A DNA stretch of 64,000 nucleotides from Oscillospiraceae bacterium (GTDB lineage: Bacteria; Bacillota; Clostridia; Oscillospirales; Oscillospiraceae). The position numbers and the translations under genes are program-made. Of this stretch, positions 1 to 7,800 are shown one piece after another. The notes under the pieces are model-generated. The model had not been told where the DNA came from, ran no database searches, and saw nothing but the letters and a program-made list of their open reading frames with translations. Position 1 is the first letter of the stretch. Each line of letters begins with the position of its first letter. The stretch covers positions 62,001 to 126,000 of the forward strand of contig WRLE01000009.1 of assembly GCA_009777775.1 (NCBI GenBank), given 5' to 3'.

Positions 1-173
1 CTGGAAACTCTATTTTGCTCCGCTTTGTCTGATTCAACTGTTGCAATTACAGCCCTACGCTGAGCATCCAATTGGGTGATTTTAGCTATTTCAGCTGAAT
101 GATCGACCCCTCTTTTCAATAGTTTCCCAATTATAATATCGGGTTCTTCTCTAATTAACTTAATATCTATCAT
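1..173 (-). CDS. serS: Seryl-tRNA synthetase, N-terminal fragment (cut by window start)
   Basis: The reverse strand reads from an ATG at 171-173 out of the left edge. The 57 visible codons begin MIDIKLIREEPDIIIGKL and continue as a charged helix ending near AEQNR, which matches the start of the N-terminal coiled-coil tRNA-binding arm of SerRS (family pattern M-L-D-I-K-x-I-R-E-N-P). The catalytic domain lies outside the window. SerRS charges tRNA-Ser with serine in the cytoplasm. A GGCGG-like ribosome site lies upstream. It follows parB on the same strand with a gap of about 115 bp. No T-box is visible in that gap. Confidence 0.8.
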   Translation of the reverse strand, partial: MIDIKLIREEPDIIIGKLLKRGVDHSAEIAKITQLDAQRRAVIATVESDKAEQNRVS

Positions 174-288
174 AATCTATACCGCCTTTATTAAATGTAG
201 CATATTATAAAATTCTTGCCAAATTTTTAATACAAAATGTAATTTGTAATTGGTTTTGTGCCTAAAGTATAGTATTTACAAGCTGCTG

Positions 289-1158
289 CTATTTCGCTTT
301 GTTATTTATTCGTTTTACAAGGGAATCAAAAAGCTCATTAAAATCATCTAGGTCATAATATTCCAATTCTATCTTGCCTTTGAGCTTACCCTGCTTGATT
401 GTGACTTTTCGCCCCAAGGCTTCAGAGAGTTGATTTTGAGCATGGGCAACATAATCTACTTCTGAGCTTGCGATAGGTTTAGCTTCTGCTTTGCCTTTGT
501 TGATCCTCTTTGCGAGATTTTCGACCTCGCGAACATTCATCCCCTTTTCCACGACCTGCTTTGCTGCCAGAAGCATTTCATCAATGTTTTTTATTGCTAG
601 CAGAGCCCTTGCGCTACCCACCGAAAGAAAACCATTGCCAACAAAATCGATGAGTTCCTGTGGCAGTGTTAGTAGTCTTAATGCATTTGCAACTGCAGGA
701 CGTGATTTTCCCACCCTTGAAGCAACCAGTTCTTGGGTCATACCAAATTCATCCATCAATGCTTTATAACCGCGGGCTTCTTCAATAGGGCTTAAATCCT
801 CCCTTTGTAGGTTTTCCACCAGTGCGATTTCAAGAGCTGTTTTATCGTCCGCTTCGATGATTCTAACCGGAATTTCAGCTAAACCCACTTCGCGAGCAGC
901 GCGCCATCTTCGTTCTCCGGCGATAATTTGGTAATAACCCTCTCCTATACGGCGTACCGTGAGTGGCGAGAGTATTCCATGTTCCCGAATTGATTCTGCC
1001 AGTTCTTGAATTTTATCATCTTCAAATACAAGGCGCGGCTGAGTTTCTCTTGGCTCCACCAATTGTATTGGGACATATTCAAAATCACCTGAGACACCTG
1101 TGATTGCTGCATCTCCAAACAAAGCTCCCAAACCTGTTCCTAATCCTTTTGCTTTCAC
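289..1158 (-). CDS. parB: Chromosome-partitioning protein ParB / Spo0J
   Basis: This DNA-binding CTP switch loads at parS and spreads to organise the origin for segregation with ParA. The protein shows the ParB N-terminal signature KGLGTGLGALFGD, the CTP-binding motif GERRWRAA, then the helix-turn-helix (VASRVGKSRPAVANALRLL) and a C-terminal dimerisation tail. I prefer the GTG at 1156-1158, giving MKAKGLGTGLGALF, because it matches the usual family start and is preceded by GGGGGAAGG. The ATG at 1198-1200 would add 14 residues and has no clear ribosome site. It lies downstream of parA, and two exact parS sites are 0.9 and 2.2 kb away. Confidence 0.93.
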   Translation of the reverse strand: MKAKGLGTGLGALFGDAAITGVSGDFEYVPIQLVEPRETQPRLVFEDDKIQELAESIREHGILSPLTVRRIGEGYYQIIAGERRWRAAREVGLAEIPVRIIEADDKTALEIALVENLQREDLSPIEEARGYKALMDEFGMTQELVASRVGKSRPAVANALRLLTLPQELIDFVGNGFLSVGSARALLAIKNIDEMLLAAKQVVEKGMNVREVENLAKRINKGKAEAKPIASSEVDYVAHAQNQLSEALGRKVTIKQGKLKGKIELEYYDLDDFNELFDSLVKRINNKAK

Positions 1159-1219
1159 TCTACCTTCCCCCTTTTTTATATGCGTTTTGCTATTACTCAT
1201 TTGTCAAACAATATTATTG

Positions 1220-1978
1220 CTATTCGTTTCGCTTAATTAGTTCCTTTGCAAGTTCGATATATGCCACCGAACCCCTAGAGCTTCTATCATAGGCAGTCAC
1301 GGGCATACCGTGACTGGGTGCTTCTGCCAATCGAATATTGCGTGGAATCGATATGGTATATACTTTTCGACCAAAAAACTTCTTTATTTCCGCAGCCACC
1401 TGGGAAGAAAAATTCGTCCTGGAGTCGTACATTGTTAGTAAAACTCCTTCTATGTCTATGGAAGGATTAAGTGAACGCTTTATCATCCTGATGCTTGTCA
1501 TTAAATCAGACAGTCCTTCCAATGCAAAGTATTCGCATTGAACGGGTATCAGCACTGTATCCGCTGCGCATAAAGAGTTCAGGGTGAGCATTTCCAGAGA
1601 AGGCGGACAGTCTATCAATATGAAATCATACTGTTCTTTTATACTTGATAAAACATTTTTTAAGACAAATTCTCTATCATTTGTTGTAACAAGCTCGATG
1701 CCGGCGCCAGAGAGAATTTTATTTGAGGGTAGGACATCACCATAGGGTGTTGTTACAATTACTTCACTGGCTTTGATGCCATCAATTAATACATTGTAAA
1801 TATTGGGGTCAACTTTGTTTTTATCGATTCCCAATCCTGATGTTGCGTTCCCTTGGGGGTCCATATCACAGAGCAACACTCGTTTTTTTTGCTCCAAAAG
1901 GGCTGCACAAAGGTTTACACAAGTGGTTGTTTTCCCAACGCCACCCTTTTGGTTCGCTATTGCAATTACCTTCGCCAT
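1220..1978 (-). CDS. parA: Chromosome-partitioning ATPase ParA / Soj
   Basis: Deviant Walker ATPase that partners ParB in origin segregation and, in Bacillus, modulates DnaA. The start is MAKVIAIANQKGGVGKTTT, which contains the KGGVGKTT deviant Walker A motif; later come the DCPPS Walker B region and the C-terminal IPRNIRLAEAPSHG signature. The open frame runs on to 2164, but the extra 62 codons cross a parS site and have no homology, whereas GGAGG sits correctly before the ATG at 1978. The 252 residues are the normal Soj length. It forms a two-gene operon with parB. Confidence 0.95.
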   Translation of the reverse strand: MAKVIAIANQKGGVGKTTTCVNLCAALLEQKKRVLLCDMDPQGNATSGLGIDKNKVDPNIYNVLIDGIKASEVIVTTPYGDVLPSNKILSGAGIELVTTNDREFVLKNVLSSIKEQYDFILIDCPPSLEMLTLNSLCAADTVLIPVQCEYFALEGLSDLMTSIRMIKRSLNPSIDIEGVLLTMYDSRTNFSSQVAAEIKKFFGRKVYTISIPRNIRLAEAPSHGMPVTAYDRSSRGSVAYIELAKELIKRNE

Positions 1979-2096
1979 TAATATGCCTCCGTGATATATC
2001 ACTGATATATGGACACGATACACCCTGCTCATTCGTGTCCTTGTGGTATTATAGCACATTTCACCCGCTTTACAAGAAATTTTCAGGTAAAATCGA

Positions 2097-2112
2097 TGTT
2101 TCACGTGAAACA
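2097..2112. promoter_or_regulatory. parS: parS centromere site, copy 1
   Basis: The 16-bp palindrome TGTTTCACGTGAAACA is an exact match to the Bacillus subtilis parS consensus. It lies 118 bp upstream of parA, where ParB would load. It is inside the unit that is tandemly duplicated at 3356. Confidence 0.95.
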
Positions 2113-2398
2113 ATGGTTGCTGGTCATTGGGGGCATAAATCAAGAATATTGCTAGTAATTGCACACATTGAACGAACTAACAGTGTCATCTAAGAGCAAT
2201 AGCGAAGGATCTTACTAGGCTGTAATTGCTGTTTATTAAGATTGCCACGTCGCTTCGCTCCTCGCAATGACACTGGATTGTTACCCATGACCAGTAACGA
2301 AACACTAGTTGTTGATTCTTTATGGAACTCAATTAGACTTTTTTCGTCTTATATGATAAACTGCGCTGAAACTCTATCACTATATGGAGGAGATATGT

Positions 2399-2962
2399 AT
2401 GGAGGAACTTACTTCTGAATCAATTTTTGAGACGCATTGTGTTCATACTAAGGAATTTATTGCTGAATTATTCATATGGACGCATTTTAAAGGTCCTTCG
2501 TCTGTTTATACTCATCTTTTGTGGTTAATATTTTTATCGTTCGGTCTGTATATTAACATATACAGAGATAATGTAAAACAATATCAAAAGGTGATGCTCA
2601 TTATGCTTCCTTTTTTATTTCTTTTATTTGTATTCTTACGAATAACTAGATTCACAAAGTCAAACTACAACCATTCTTTAAAGATAAATCAAGGTGTTCC
2701 CATTGAAGTTAGGCTTATAATCACTGAAGAAATAATTTTCAATGCTGAGTATTTAAACACCGAAAGAAAAATCGAATTACCTATTTCGCGCATAATGAGG
2801 ATAAGAAAGAGCAAAAATCTCATTATATTAGGGACAAAAACAGAACAAATAATTATCCTAACAAAAGACGGATTCACAAAGGGTACACTAGATGAGTTTC
2901 TTGATTTCATTACAGCGAAAATAGCAATTAATAAACAACGCCACAAAGTAGTTGCGAGGTAA
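2399..2962 (+). CDS. YcxB-like membrane protein (intact copy)
   Basis: A 187-residue protein beginning MEELTSESIFE. It has two hydrophobic segments (about residues 37-53 and 63-83) and then a cytoplasmic C-terminal half with KSKNLIILGTK, resembling the PH-like C-terminal domain of the YcxB family; this assignment is by general pattern and is moderate. No enzyme function can be claimed. I use the ATG at 2399 because GGAGGAG ends 6 bp before it; an ATG at 2384 lies before that ribosome site. A frameshifted paralogue follows at 3699. The gene sits just downstream of parS on the strand opposite to parAB. Confidence 0.7.
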   Translation: MEELTSESIFETHCVHTKEFIAELFIWTHFKGPSSVYTHLLWLIFLSFGLYINIYRDNVKQYQKVMLIMLPFLFLLFVFLRITRFTKSNYNHSLKINQGVPIEVRLIITEEIIFNAEYLNTERKIELPISRIMRIRKSKNLIILGTKTEQIIILTKDGFTKGTLDEFLDFITAKIAINKQRHKVVAR

Positions 2963-3012
2963 ACAATTTACATTCGTTGATTTATTTACTAAGACATATT
3001 ACCGTAACAGGT

Positions 3013-3320
3013 GTAGGGCGCGGCATCCTTGATGCGCCGCCTGTGTTGCTTTGGATACCTCGCGGCATCCTTGACGCGCTATTGTTGTTGCTGTGGATAC
3101 CTTGCAGAATCCTTGACGCGCCATTGTTGTTGCTGTGGATACCTTGCTGAATTTTTGACGCGCTATTGTTGTTGCTGTGGATACCTTGCGGCGCGTCTGG
3201 GAAGCCGCGCCCTACAGAAGCCGCGCCCTACAGAAGCCACGCCCTACATTAGCCGCGCTCTACAGCAGCCACGCCCTACATTAGACGCGACCTACATTAG
3301 ACGCGCACAACAGAAGACAT
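3013..3320. repeat. REP-like and 42-bp tandem repeats
   Basis: The tract opens with TAGGGCGCGGCATCC, the reverse complement of the hairpin core repeated at 7811-8490. A 42-bp direct repeat starting GGATACC then occurs at 3053, 3095, 3137 and 3179. From about 3202 a 17-bp motif, GCCGCGCCCTACAGAA and variants, recurs about seven times. The 42-bp period is a multiple of three, which keeps a 154-codon frame open from 3029, but its repetitive, cysteine-rich product looks spurious and I do not call it a gene. Confidence 0.85.
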
Positions 3321-3396
3321 ACACGCTACTCAATCGTGTTCTAGTGAGATTAAACACATTTCACCCGCTTTACAAGAAATTTTCAGGTAAAATCGA

Positions 3397-3412
3397 TGTT
3401 TCACGTGAAACA
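3397..3412. promoter_or_regulatory. parS: parS centromere site, copy 2
   Basis: A second exact TGTTTCACGTGAAACA palindrome, exactly 1300 bp from the first, produced by the tandem duplication. Confidence 0.95.
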
Positions 3413-3698
3413 ATGGTTGCTGGTCATTGGGGGCATAAATCAAAAATATTGCTAGTAATTGCACACATTGAACGAACTAACAGTGTCATCTAAGAGCAAT
3501 AGCGAAGGATCTTACTAGGCTGTAATTGCTGTTTATTAAGATTGCCACGTCGCTTCGCTCATCGCAATGACACTGGATTGTTACCCATGACCAGTAACGA
3601 AACACTAATTTCTGGGTCTTTATGGAACTCAATTAGACTTTTTTCGTCTTATATGATAAACTGCGCTGAAACTCTATCACTATATGGAGGAGATATGT

Positions 3699-4246
3699 AT
3701 GGAAGAGCATGCTTTAGAATCAATTTTTGAGAATCAGTATATACGAACAAAAGAGTTTTTTGCTGAATTTTACAGATGGGCATATATCAAAAATCCTTCA
3801 TATGTTGTAGTCCATTCAATATGGTTTGCTTATTTCTTATTTGGCATTTTTACATACATATACTTTGATAGTGTAAAGCTATCTCAAAGGGTGATGATCC
3901 CTATTCTTCCATTTATTTTTTGGTTTTTCTTAATTTTACGTATAATTAGACACACGAAAATACAATATAAACGAGATTTGGAGGTAAATCAAGGCTCTCC
4001 CATTGAATTTATGTATATTATCAATGAAGAAGCAATTTTAATGCTGTCTATATGAATACCGATGTAAAATACAATATCCCTATTTCACAAATAAAGAGTA
4101 TTAAAAAAAGCAAGAATTTCATCTTGTTAAGGACAAAAGCAAAGCAAATAGTTGTCCTAGCAAAAGATGGATTCACAAAGGGTACATTGGATGAGTTTCT
4201 TGATTTCATAACAGCGAAGATAGCAATTAATAAGTATAACCGCTAA
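3699..4246 (+). pseudogene. YcxB-like membrane protein, frameshifted second copy
   Basis: Starts MEEHALESIFE with the same GGAGGAG ribosome site as the copy at 2399, and aligns with it throughout. The frame breaks at about 4039: the intact copy reads ATT TTC AAT GCT, this one ATT TT AAT GCT, a one-base loss. Translation then stops at 4055, while the remainder (NTDVKYNIPISQIKSIKKSK onwards) continues in the next frame to 4246. Both hydrophobic segments survive in the first part, so a truncated membrane protein could still be made. A sequencing error cannot be excluded from one sequence. Confidence 0.75.
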
Positions 4247-4275
4247 GTATAAACAAACAATAAGGTAATGTGTTG

Positions 4276-5289
4276 ATGGAATATTCGAGTTTAGAGCAGA
4301 GAATGGCGCAGGGTTATATAGATATGTTTCCCGACTTTGTTCCTGACGAAAGAGCACCAGTTAGCGTATCGGAGCAAGAGAGCTTTTATGATATAGTCAA
4401 AGGTATATATCAGCTAGCCTTTGATGAGCCACTGCTTTTTGTTCCATCGCTCCACGAAGATGATGTCTATCCTACTCGCACTAAGAATACATACGGAAAA
4501 CCAAAGCTGATAAATGATATGCGAAAATTTACCAAATCTGTTGGCGGGCTAATGCAAGCTATGTTTCTTCTTGGGCAGGGTGATGATGTAGTTTTGAACA
4601 ATAGACAAGCAGCAATTCTCTCGCAGCTTGGTATAAATAATTTGTCAAGTTTACCCCCTGCTTGGAAGTGGATGTCCACAAAAGAAGGAGCAAACATTAC
4701 TACTTTCTCCCATTGTTTATTTGATGATAACTATCCCTATACTACTAAAATATATGGAAAGTTGCTGGGTGAATCCGCATTTAACAAAATAGTGAATTGG
4801 ATGATTGAACATGGATATAAGAGGTATAATATATATAAAATTATAGCAAGCGATTGCAATTTGACTTTAACTATTGCCAATCCCATTTGGCATAAAGACC
4901 CGCCAAGGGGAGGCTTTGAATATAAAATCAAACATACGGGAATATCTGCTCAATACGATTTTTATACTGCAAAGCCAGCAATATTTGGTCTTTGCATACC
5001 AAATGGAATGAAAACATATTTGGAAGCATTTGAATCTATGGACGAGGATTTGCATGCATTTGTTGTTAAGCAAACTAAAGAATGCAATTTATGTAAGTAT
5101 TGCATTCAAACTGATAAAACAGGCAAACGACCTTTAGCAAACACAAGTGTAAAGTATCAAGGGCAGGAATACCAATTGTGCAACTACTATCCTGGTTACT
5201 ACTACAGCTGGTCTACCATCGATAACGATTTGGCTGATATGATTATAAAAATGCTTACTTTTATGGATGAATTTGCTCCCATAGTTTGA
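4276..5289 (+). CDS. Hypothetical protein with C-terminal cysteine motif
   Basis: A 337-residue soluble protein that I do not recognise. It begins MEYSSLEQRMAQGYIDMF. It has no signal peptide or membrane segment. Near residue 273 it carries ECNLCKYCIQTDKTGKRP, followed by a later LCNYYPGYYYSW; the three cysteines and spacing could bind a metal, but this is inference. The ATG at 4276 is preferred to the GTG at 4270 because of its spacing from AAGGTAA. It stands alone between the duplicated parS block and the PadR locus; a dispersed inverted repeat lies just downstream. Confidence 0.75.
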   Translation: MEYSSLEQRMAQGYIDMFPDFVPDERAPVSVSEQESFYDIVKGIYQLAFDEPLLFVPSLHEDDVYPTRTKNTYGKPKLINDMRKFTKSVGGLMQAMFLLGQGDDVVLNNRQAAILSQLGINNLSSLPPAWKWMSTKEGANITTFSHCLFDDNYPYTTKIYGKLLGESAFNKIVNWMIEHGYKRYNIYKIIASDCNLTLTIANPIWHKDPPRGGFEYKIKHTGISAQYDFYTAKPAIFGLCIPNGMKTYLEAFESMDEDLHAFVVKQTKECNLCKYCIQTDKTGKRPLANTSVKYQGQEYQLCNYYPGYYYSWSTIDNDLADMIIKMLTFMDEFAPIV

Positions 5290-5309
5290 GCAGAATTGTC
5301 ACGGCTTGC

Positions 5310-5396
5310 ATAATAGTTATTAGTCACGAGCTAATAACCCAGTGTCATTGCGAGCAGCGTTGCTTTGTTGCTATCTTAATAAACAGCAATTTAATA
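5310..5396 (-). repeat. Dispersed repeat, inverted copy
   Basis: The reverse complement reads TTGCTGTTTATTAAGAT, then CGCAATGACACTGG, matching the segments at about 2226-2285 and 3526-3585, with a diverged middle. It is the third copy in the window, in the opposite orientation. I see no open frame or terminal target duplication in it. Confidence 0.7.
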
Positions 5397-5403
5397 TTTC
5401 CCC

Positions 5404-5432
5404 TTGACATTAAAAATATCGTATAGTATTAT
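5404..5432 (+). promoter_or_regulatory. Sigma-A-type promoter of the PadR-DUF2812 operon
   Basis: TTGACA at 5404-5409 and TATTAT at 5427-5432 with a 17-bp spacer, about 60 bp upstream of the PadR start codon. Confidence 0.8.
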
Positions 5433-5447
5433 TATGCTATACGATAT
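5416..5447. promoter_or_regulatory. Palindromic operator candidate (PadR autoregulation)
   Basis: ATATCGTATAG at 5416-5426 is exactly inverted as CTATACGATAT at 5437-5447. The 10-bp centre contains the -10 element. A further self-palindrome, ACGATATATCGT, overlaps at 5441-5452. A dimeric repressor bound here would block the promoter. That it is the PadR protein encoded next door is inference from the known autoregulation of this family. Confidence 0.7.
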
Positions 5448-5494
5448 ATCGTTATGCATAGTATCGCGTAGCATAATAGAAAGAAGGTTACCCC

Positions 5495-5803
5495 ATGCCG
5501 TATTCTGGAGGTCCTATGACGGAGGCTATGTATTATGTGCTTTTGGCACTGATGAATCCGTCTCATGGTTACAAAATGATGCAGGAAATAAAAACAGCCT
5601 CCCAGGGGAGGCTTATCATGGGTCCTGGAACACTATATGGGGTACTCACACGTATGAAAAAGGATGGTCTTATCTCTTTGGAAGAAGATGACGGGCGTAG
5701 GAAGGTTTATCGAATAACTCCAGAAGGAAGAGTCGCATTTCGCATTGAATACCAGCGCCTTAAAGATATGCTGCGCGATGGCGAGGGAGAAGGGGAGGGT
5801 TAA
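5495..5803 (+). CDS. PadR-family transcriptional regulator
   Basis: A 102-residue winged-helix protein: TEAMYYVLLALMNPSHGYKMMQEI, then GPGTLYGVLTRMKKDGLI and YRITPEGR are the PadR domain hallmarks. It lacks the long C-terminal helical domain of PadR itself, so it belongs to the short (PadR-s2) type. AGAAGG precedes the ATG. It is separated by two bases from the DUF2812 gene, a standard PadR-DUF2812 pairing in Firmicutes in which the regulator controls the membrane partner. Promoter and palindrome lie just upstream. The ligand is unknown. Confidence 0.92.
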   Translation: MPYSGGPMTEAMYYVLLALMNPSHGYKMMQEIKTASQGRLIMGPGTLYGVLTRMKKDGLISLEEDDGRRKVYRITPEGRVAFRIEYQRLKDMLRDGEGEGEG

Positions 5804-5805
5804 TA

Positions 5806-7038
5806 ATGTCGGAAGCCAAAACAAAACGCAAGCGCAGACCAGAAGCATGGCAGCTTGGCGAACATGAGAGCTGGTTTACCCATATGTCTGCAGAGGGTTG
5901 GCACCTGGATGACATAGTGGGCGATAAAGCCTATTTTACCCAAGGGGAGCCCATGCAATATACTTATAGAGTGGATTTTGGAAATTTTACCGAAGCACGC
6001 ATAGATATTTATGCTCAAAGCGGTTGGGAATATGTTTGCGACAACTGGGATATGGGCGTTTTACGCTCGCCAGCAGACGCAAATACCCCAGAGATATATT
6101 CTGACCCAGCTGAGCTTGCATATGCAATGCGTAAAATAAGAAACCGAACGATTAGATCTACTCTATTTCTCATGATAATTATATATTTTTTGATTCGGTA
6201 TATTATTAAAAATCCTGGTAACAGATTTACACTATTCAATTTTATAACTTTCGATTTAGATATACTTTTCATTCAATTCATTAGTATTATATCTGGGATG
6301 TATCTCATGATAAAAGAATCTATGTCCACTGCTAGGTTAGTCTCCCAATTACGAAAAGGTCGCTCATATAATCATGAAGCTGACTGGCGAAAACCACTTC
6401 GCAAAAGAAACCGATATTATATAATACTTGGTTCTATCATAACAATATACATATGGATGATTATACAAGTTAACTATATCTATAAGGAAGTAAACCTTCT
6501 CCCAACTACGAAATCCATTGATATTTCTGGGAGTAGTATGAGCATTATCCGTCTTGCAGATATAGAAAATGATACTTCGCTCATTAAAAAGCCAGGACAT
6601 GAATCAAGAGGGATTGACCACGGTAACAGCATCGAATATAGATGGTCTCCTGCCATGTATTCATATATAGTAATAACAGAAAATGGTACAGTTCCAGAAC
6701 GTCCCTGGAAATACGACTCATTTAACCGATATTTATTTAAGGATTATTCACCACATTTATCGGTAAATATATACCATTTGCGATTTTCCTGGATGACTCC
6801 CATTATTTTTCAGGATTTATTCAGAAAAGATGAAGATTCCGTGTACCATTATAGATTCGAACCATATGATGATATAGCTTTTGACGATTTGCGCGTACAT
6901 GATGGCCGAGAATACGATACAACAGGACTTGTCATATATGCAAAGCTAAATGACTACATATTCAAGCTTCAATATACAGGCGAGGAGAGCATTGAAACGG
7001 TATTGGAGTTATTGCGAGACATGGTGGAATCCATATAA
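5806..7038 (+). CDS. DUF2812 membrane protein, long form
   Basis: A 410-residue protein. The N-terminal DUF2812 domain (about residues 15-105) has WQLGEHESWFTHMSAEGWHL, YRVDFG and a YAQSGWEYV motif. Three hydrophobic stretches follow (about 122-139, 146-168 and 203-220), and then an extracytoplasmic domain of about 190 residues ending RDMVESI. The family occurs beside PadR regulators and probably senses or responds to envelope stress, but no biochemical role is established. Its final codons and the downstream hairpin at 7048 are homologous to the repeat array at 7811-8490. A second, shorter DUF2812 gene follows. Confidence 0.85.
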   Translation: MSEAKTKRKRRPEAWQLGEHESWFTHMSAEGWHLDDIVGDKAYFTQGEPMQYTYRVDFGNFTEARIDIYAQSGWEYVCDNWDMGVLRSPADANTPEIYSDPAELAYAMRKIRNRTIRSTLFLMIIIYFLIRYIIKNPGNRFTLFNFITFDLDILFIQFISIISGMYLMIKESMSTARLVSQLRKGRSYNHEADWRKPLRKRNRYYIILGSIITIYIWMIIQVNYIYKEVNLLPTTKSIDISGSSMSIIRLADIENDTSLIKKPGHESRGIDHGNSIEYRWSPAMYSYIVITENGTVPERPWKYDSFNRYLFKDYSPHLSVNIYHLRFSWMTPIIFQDLFRKDEDSVYHYRFEPYDDIAFDDLRVHDGREYDTTGLVIYAKLNDYIFKLQYTGEESIETVLELLRDMVESI

Positions 7039-7107
7039 ATTAGCGATGCGGCGCGTCAGAGATGCTGTGTCATACATAAAAGCATAGACGAAGGGAGTGT
7101 TAGATTT

Positions 7108-7797
7108 ATGTCTGTCGCAGAAAAAAAAACAACATGGATACCTGAAAAATGGCAAATTGGCGAACAGGAGAGTATGTATGCTCAAATGTCAGCCGAAGGC
7201 TGGCATCTAGAAGCATTATTAGGCGAAAAAGCAAGCTTTGTTAAAGGGGAGCCCATGCAATATAAATACCGAGTCGATTTCGGACAGTTCGTAGATATCA
7301 TTGAATTGCAGATAGAATCACGCAAGGCACTATATGCACAGAGCGGTTGGGAATTCGTATGCAGTGTATGGAATATGGGAGTGTTTCGCTCAAATGAAGC
7401 TGAGAATGCTCCAGAGATTCATACAGACCTAACAGAACTAGCTATTGTAGTCCGAAAAATGAAAAACAGGCTTATTGCTTTCACATTAGCTCTAGTTGCA
7501 ATAATATTGGGTCCTAGAATAATAGCTATAAAAAATGGAATAATGCCGTTGATACATTGGACAGCATTATTTATGCATATAGTATTGATTCATAGATTCA
7601 TTAGAGAGTCTGTAGCTACCAGTAAGCTTGCTGCTTTTTTACGAATGGGTGGTTCATATAATCATGATGGCAATTGGCAATTGGCAACACAGAAAAAGAA
7701 ACGTTATTACCAACTCTGTACCACCATAATTATATTGCTATGTATACCAATGATATATGACAGTATTATAACCATAGTGAATTTAACAAAAAGGTAA
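7108..7797 (+). CDS. DUF2812 membrane protein, short paralogue
   Basis: A 229-residue paralogue of the preceding gene: the same WQIGEQESMYAQMSAEGWHLEA start, YRVDFG and YAQSGWEFV motifs, and three hydrophobic segments. It stops shortly after the third segment and has no counterpart to the 190-residue C-terminal domain of its neighbour. GGGAG stands upstream of the ATG. The array that begins directly after its stop codon contains fragments of a DUF2812 3' end, so this gene may have lost its C-terminal half to a rearrangement; this is inference. Confidence 0.82.
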   Translation: MSVAEKKTTWIPEKWQIGEQESMYAQMSAEGWHLEALLGEKASFVKGEPMQYKYRVDFGQFVDIIELQIESRKALYAQSGWEFVCSVWNMGVFRSNEAENAPEIHTDLTELAIVVRKMKNRLIAFTLALVAIILGPRIIAIKNGIMPLIHWTALFMHIVLIHRFIRESVATSKLAAFLRMGGSYNHDGNWQLATQKKKRYYQLCTTIIILLCIPMIYDSIITIVNLTKR

Positions 7798-7800
7798 ACA

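Larger units (their letters stand above)
2056..3355 (+). repeat. Tandem duplication, unit 1 (parS + YcxB-like gene)
   Basis: The sequence from 2056 recurs from 3356 at an offset of 1300 bp. Over the first roughly 250 bp I see only two base differences. This stretch includes parS, a dispersed repeat around 2220-2310 and the leader up to the GGAGGAG ribosome site. The following gene is clearly diverged in the middle and similar again at its 3' end. Confidence 0.85.
3356..4246 (+). repeat. Tandem duplication, unit 2
   Basis: Second copy of the 2056 unit. It holds the second parS, the same dispersed repeat and leader, and the frameshifted YcxB-like copy. The similarity fades after the end of the reading frame. 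Confidence 0.85.

Noticed and set aside
1979-2164. N-terminal extension of ParA across parS
   Set aside because: The standard ParA start with GGAGG is at 1978 and the extension reads through the palindrome.
3029-3493. 154-codon frame over the 42-bp repeats
   Set aside because: It is repeat-driven, low in complexity, and reads on into the duplicated parS leader, so it is not a credible gene.
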